Source: Thiogranum sp963752745
GTDB lineage: Bacteria > Pseudomonadota > Gammaproteobacteria > DSM-19610
DNA: 64,000 nt
Direction of reading: 5' to 3'
Assembly: GCA_963752745.1 (NCBI GenBank)
Contig: CAVWAK010000030.1
Location: forward strand, 12,475 to 76,474
This document shows positions 62,054 to 64,000 of the stretch, one piece after another. The translations under genes and the position numbers were made by a program. The notes under the pieces are model-generated. The model did not search any database. It was not told the origin of the DNA and saw only the letters and a list, made by a program, of their open reading frames with translations. Every line of letters starts with the position of its first letter. The stretch's first letter is position 1.

Positions 62054-63667
62054 TTAGCGTGATGCCTTTACCTTTCGTTGCTCTATGTCCTGACTGCCCA
62101 GGTAGTCGTCATAAGTGCCGTGGAAATCCACGATGCCCGTTGGCGTCAGTTCAATAATGCGTGTCGCCAATGAAGACACAAATTCACGGTCATGACTGAC
62201 AAAGATTAACGTGCCGGGATAATTTTCCAGTGCCAGGTTCAGTGATTCAATCGATTCCATGTCCAGGTGGTTGGTGGGTTCGTCCATTAACATGATATTC
62301 GGACGCTGCAGCATGAGTTTCCCGAACAGCATGCGGCCCTGTTCACCACCGGAGATCACCTTGACGGATTTATTGATGTCATCCTGGGAAAACAGCAGGC
62401 GTCCGAGTGTGCCACGAATAACCTGTTCGTCATCGGTTTCCTGGCCCCATTGCCCCATCCAGTCGATTAGCGATTTGTCTGCTTTGAAGTCAGCGGCGTG
62501 ATCCTGTGCATAGTAGCCAATCTCTGAATTTTCAGACCATTTCACATTACCGGCTGATGGCTCCAGGTCGCCGACCAGGCATTTTAACAGGGTGGATTTG
62601 CCGATGCCGTTAGGGCCGATCACGGCAATACGTTCACCGACTTCTACCATGAGGCTGAGATCGGTAAACAGCTCTTCATCAAAACTCTTGCCCAGGCCTT
62701 CGATCTCCAGTGCAAGGCGATGCAGTTTCTTGTCCTGGTCAAAACGGATATAGGGGTTTTGACGGCTGGAGGGCTTAACTTCTTCCAGCTTGATTTTGTC
62801 AATTTGTCTGGCACGTGAGGTCGCCTGCTTGGATTTTGATGCGTTTGCGGAGAAACGGCTGACGAAGGCTTTGAGTTCAGCGACCTGTGCCTGTTTCTTG
62901 GCATTGTTTGCCAGTAACGTTTCGTTTGCCCGCGTAGCAGCGATCATGTATTCATCATAGGAGCCGGGGTACATGCGTATCTCCCCGTAGTCCAGATCAG
63001 CCATGTGGGTACAGACGCTGTTGAGGAAATGGCGGTCATGGGAAATGATGATCATGGTGCAGTTGCGTTCGTTCAACACACCTTCCAGCCAGCGAATGGC
63101 ATTGATGTCGAGGTTGTTGGTGGGTTCGTCCAGCAGCATGATATCCGGTTCAGAGAACAGGACCTGTGCCAGTAATACGCGCAATTTCCAGCCGGGTGCA
63201 ACTTCGCTCATGGGGCCGTTGTGTTGTTCAATCGGTATGCCTACCCCCAGTAGTAGTTCGCCGGCGCGGGCCTCAGCCGTGTAGCCATCCATTTCCGCGA
63301 ATTCAGATTCAAGGTGGGCGGCCCGAATACCATCTTCCTCGGTCATCTCCGGGTTGGCGTAAATCGCGTCACGTTCGGATTTGACCGCCCAAAGTTCCTC
63401 ATGCCCGATGATTACGGTGTCAATGACGCTGTAATCTTCGTAGGCAAACTGGTCCTGTCTTAATTTGCCGATTCGTTCGTGCGGGTCTTTGGATACGTTG
63501 CCGGCAGAGGCTTCCAGGTCACCGCCCAGAATTTTCATGAAAGTGGATTTTCCACAGCCGTTGGCTCCGATCAGGCCATAGCGATTGCCATCGCCGAACT
63601 TGACAGAGACGTTCTCGAACAGGGGCTTGGAGCCAAATTGCATGGTGATATTCGCGGTTTTAAGCAA
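62054..63667 (-). CDS. ybiT: ABC-F ATPase, YbiT type
   Basis: The protein has 537 residues. It carries two ABC domains: Walker A GANGCGKSTFM with signature SEVAPGWKLRVLLAQ in the first, and GPNGIGKSTLL with SGGEQGRMLFGKL in the second. Walker B motifs are DEPTNNLD and DEPTNHLD. ABC-F proteins act on ribosomes and lack membrane parts. The TTG at 63667 (LLKTANITMQFGSKP) is chosen because E. coli YbiT starts in this way. An upstream ATG at 63799 would add 44 unrelated residues. Confidence 0.95.
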   Translation of the reverse strand: MLKTANITMQFGSKPLFENVSVKFGDGNRYGLIGANGCGKSTFMKILGGDLEASAGNVSKDPHERIGKLRQDQFAYEDYSVIDTVIIGHEELWAVKSERDAIYANPEMTEEDGIRAAHLESEFAEMDGYTAEARAGELLLGVGIPIEQHNGPMSEVAPGWKLRVLLAQVLFSEPDIMLLDEPTNNLDINAIRWLEGVLNERNCTMIIISHDRHFLNSVCTHMADLDYGEIRMYPGSYDEYMIAATRANETLLANNAKKQAQVAELKAFVSRFSANASKSKQATSRARQIDKIKLEEVKPSSRQNPYIRFDQDKKLHRLALEIEGLGKSFDEELFTDLSLMVEVGERIAVIGPNGIGKSTLLKCLVGDLEPSAGNVKWSENSEIGYYAQDHAADFKADKSLIDWMGQWGQETDDEQVIRGTLGRLLFSQDDINKSVKVISGGEQGRMLFGKLMLQRPNIMLMDEPTNHLDMESIESLNLALENYPGTLIFVSHDREFVSSLATRIIELTPTGIVDFHGTYDDYLGSQDIEQRKVKASR

Positions 63668-63859
63668 TGTTTTATTCCGGGTAATATGGGTTGATGTGGC
63701 CCTGCACCCGGTGGACGGGGGCGAGGCCTGTATGAAATCGCAGCGCGGTAGTATATCCGCTAATCGCTCTGGCCGGTATCCGGCTGCGGATTCAATCAAA
63801 ATACCACGAACTATATAGGGAAAATATGCCAGTGAAATACTGGCAGGGTAACCATAGGT

Positions 63860-64000
63860 TCAGCTTGCGATGCTATGTTTATGCGGCGCCAGCATTAATA
63901 TTAGCGCCTGGGCATGTTCGGCGGCCTTGACGCCTAACTCGGTCAGGTAACCACCGTCTTTCTGGGTAATAAGACCTTTGTCGTAGAGGCGTTGTACCGC
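63860..64000 (-). CDS. TIGR02647 family protein, C-terminal part
   Basis: The frame enters at the window edge and ends at 63860. The visible 46 residues (AVQRLYDKGLITQKDGGYLT, ELGVKAAEHAQALI) match the end of the short TIGR02647 family of DNA-associated proteins in gammaproteobacteria. The N-terminal part lies outside the window. Confidence 0.75.
   Translation of the reverse strand, partial: AVQRLYDKGLITQKDGGYLTELGVKAAEHAQALILMLAPHKHSIAS

Noticed and set aside
1..64000. tRNA, rRNA, prophage, integrase or insertion sequence
   Set aside because: No matching sequence or gene was seen by eye on either strand. Small RNA genes could still be missed without a covariance search.

Overview
The window is a chromosomal segment of a gammaproteobacterium. 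Signature genes are a ybbA/ybbP pair divergent from tesA, ybiT, rlmA, yceH, a DUF2058 gene, a PA4780-type RIO kinase, a PhoQ-like kinase and a TIGR02647 gene. A TsdA-like multihaem cytochrome beside a SulP anion transporter, and an mddA-like fragment, hint at sulfur chemistry, but genus cannot be set from the sequence alone. I see no rRNA, tRNA, CRISPR array, insertion sequence or phage module. The accessory character comes from signalling genes, envelope genes, dispersed palindromic repeats and small deletions.

Layout. 1-4031: end of a sensor kinase, a membrane exporter-like gene, a small lipoprotein, an NAD-binding epimerase-like gene. 4032-7925: a folded leader followed by a solo substrate-binding lipoprotein and a GGDEF-EAL enzyme. 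7948-11147 (minus): TsdA-like cytochrome plus SulP transporter with a repetitive tail. 11148-12204: repeats around a 5'-truncated mddA-like fragment. 12204-20377: bcp, glycogen phosphorylase, yceH, DUF2868/DUF3482 pair, RIO kinase. 20413-23770: small redox and lipoprotein genes and a two-component locus whose response regulator has collapsed to 43 codons. 24075-24455: a Lys/Gly repeat protein. 24529-30932 (minus): an eight-gene, tightly overlapping envelope operon with an ExbB/MotA-like channel subunit, a MotB-like coiled-coil partner, lipoproteins, two proteins with SPOR-like tails and a lytic transglycosylase. This is the best candidate for an undescribed system. 31162-41456: NYN/OST-HTH protein, a MESH1-like alarmone hydrolase beside a DCTPP1-like dCTPase, a glycosyltransferase-like gene, Nudix, MipA, an exonuclease and a complete ABC-FtsX-HlyD exporter. 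41557-46998: envelope proteins with internal repeats, two tiny membrane proteins, and an OmpA-like gene with two compensating frameshifts. 47237-64000: beta-CASP nuclease, a sensor with fused substrate-binding/PAS/GAF/GGDEF/EAL, SUMF1-like protein, hydrolase, hemerythrin, ybbAP/tesA, DnaQ-like exonuclease, DUF2058, rlmA, NYN, ybiT and the end of a TIGR02647 gene.

How the genes fit together. Two c-di-GMP loci use the same kind of periplasmic binding domain, once as a separate lipoprotein and once fused to the enzyme, which links the separate pair functionally. The eight-gene operon reads as a proton-driven inner-membrane motor tied to peptidoglycan through its stalk, SPOR-like domains and transglycosylase. 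Family names are from my reading of motifs and were not confirmed by database search.
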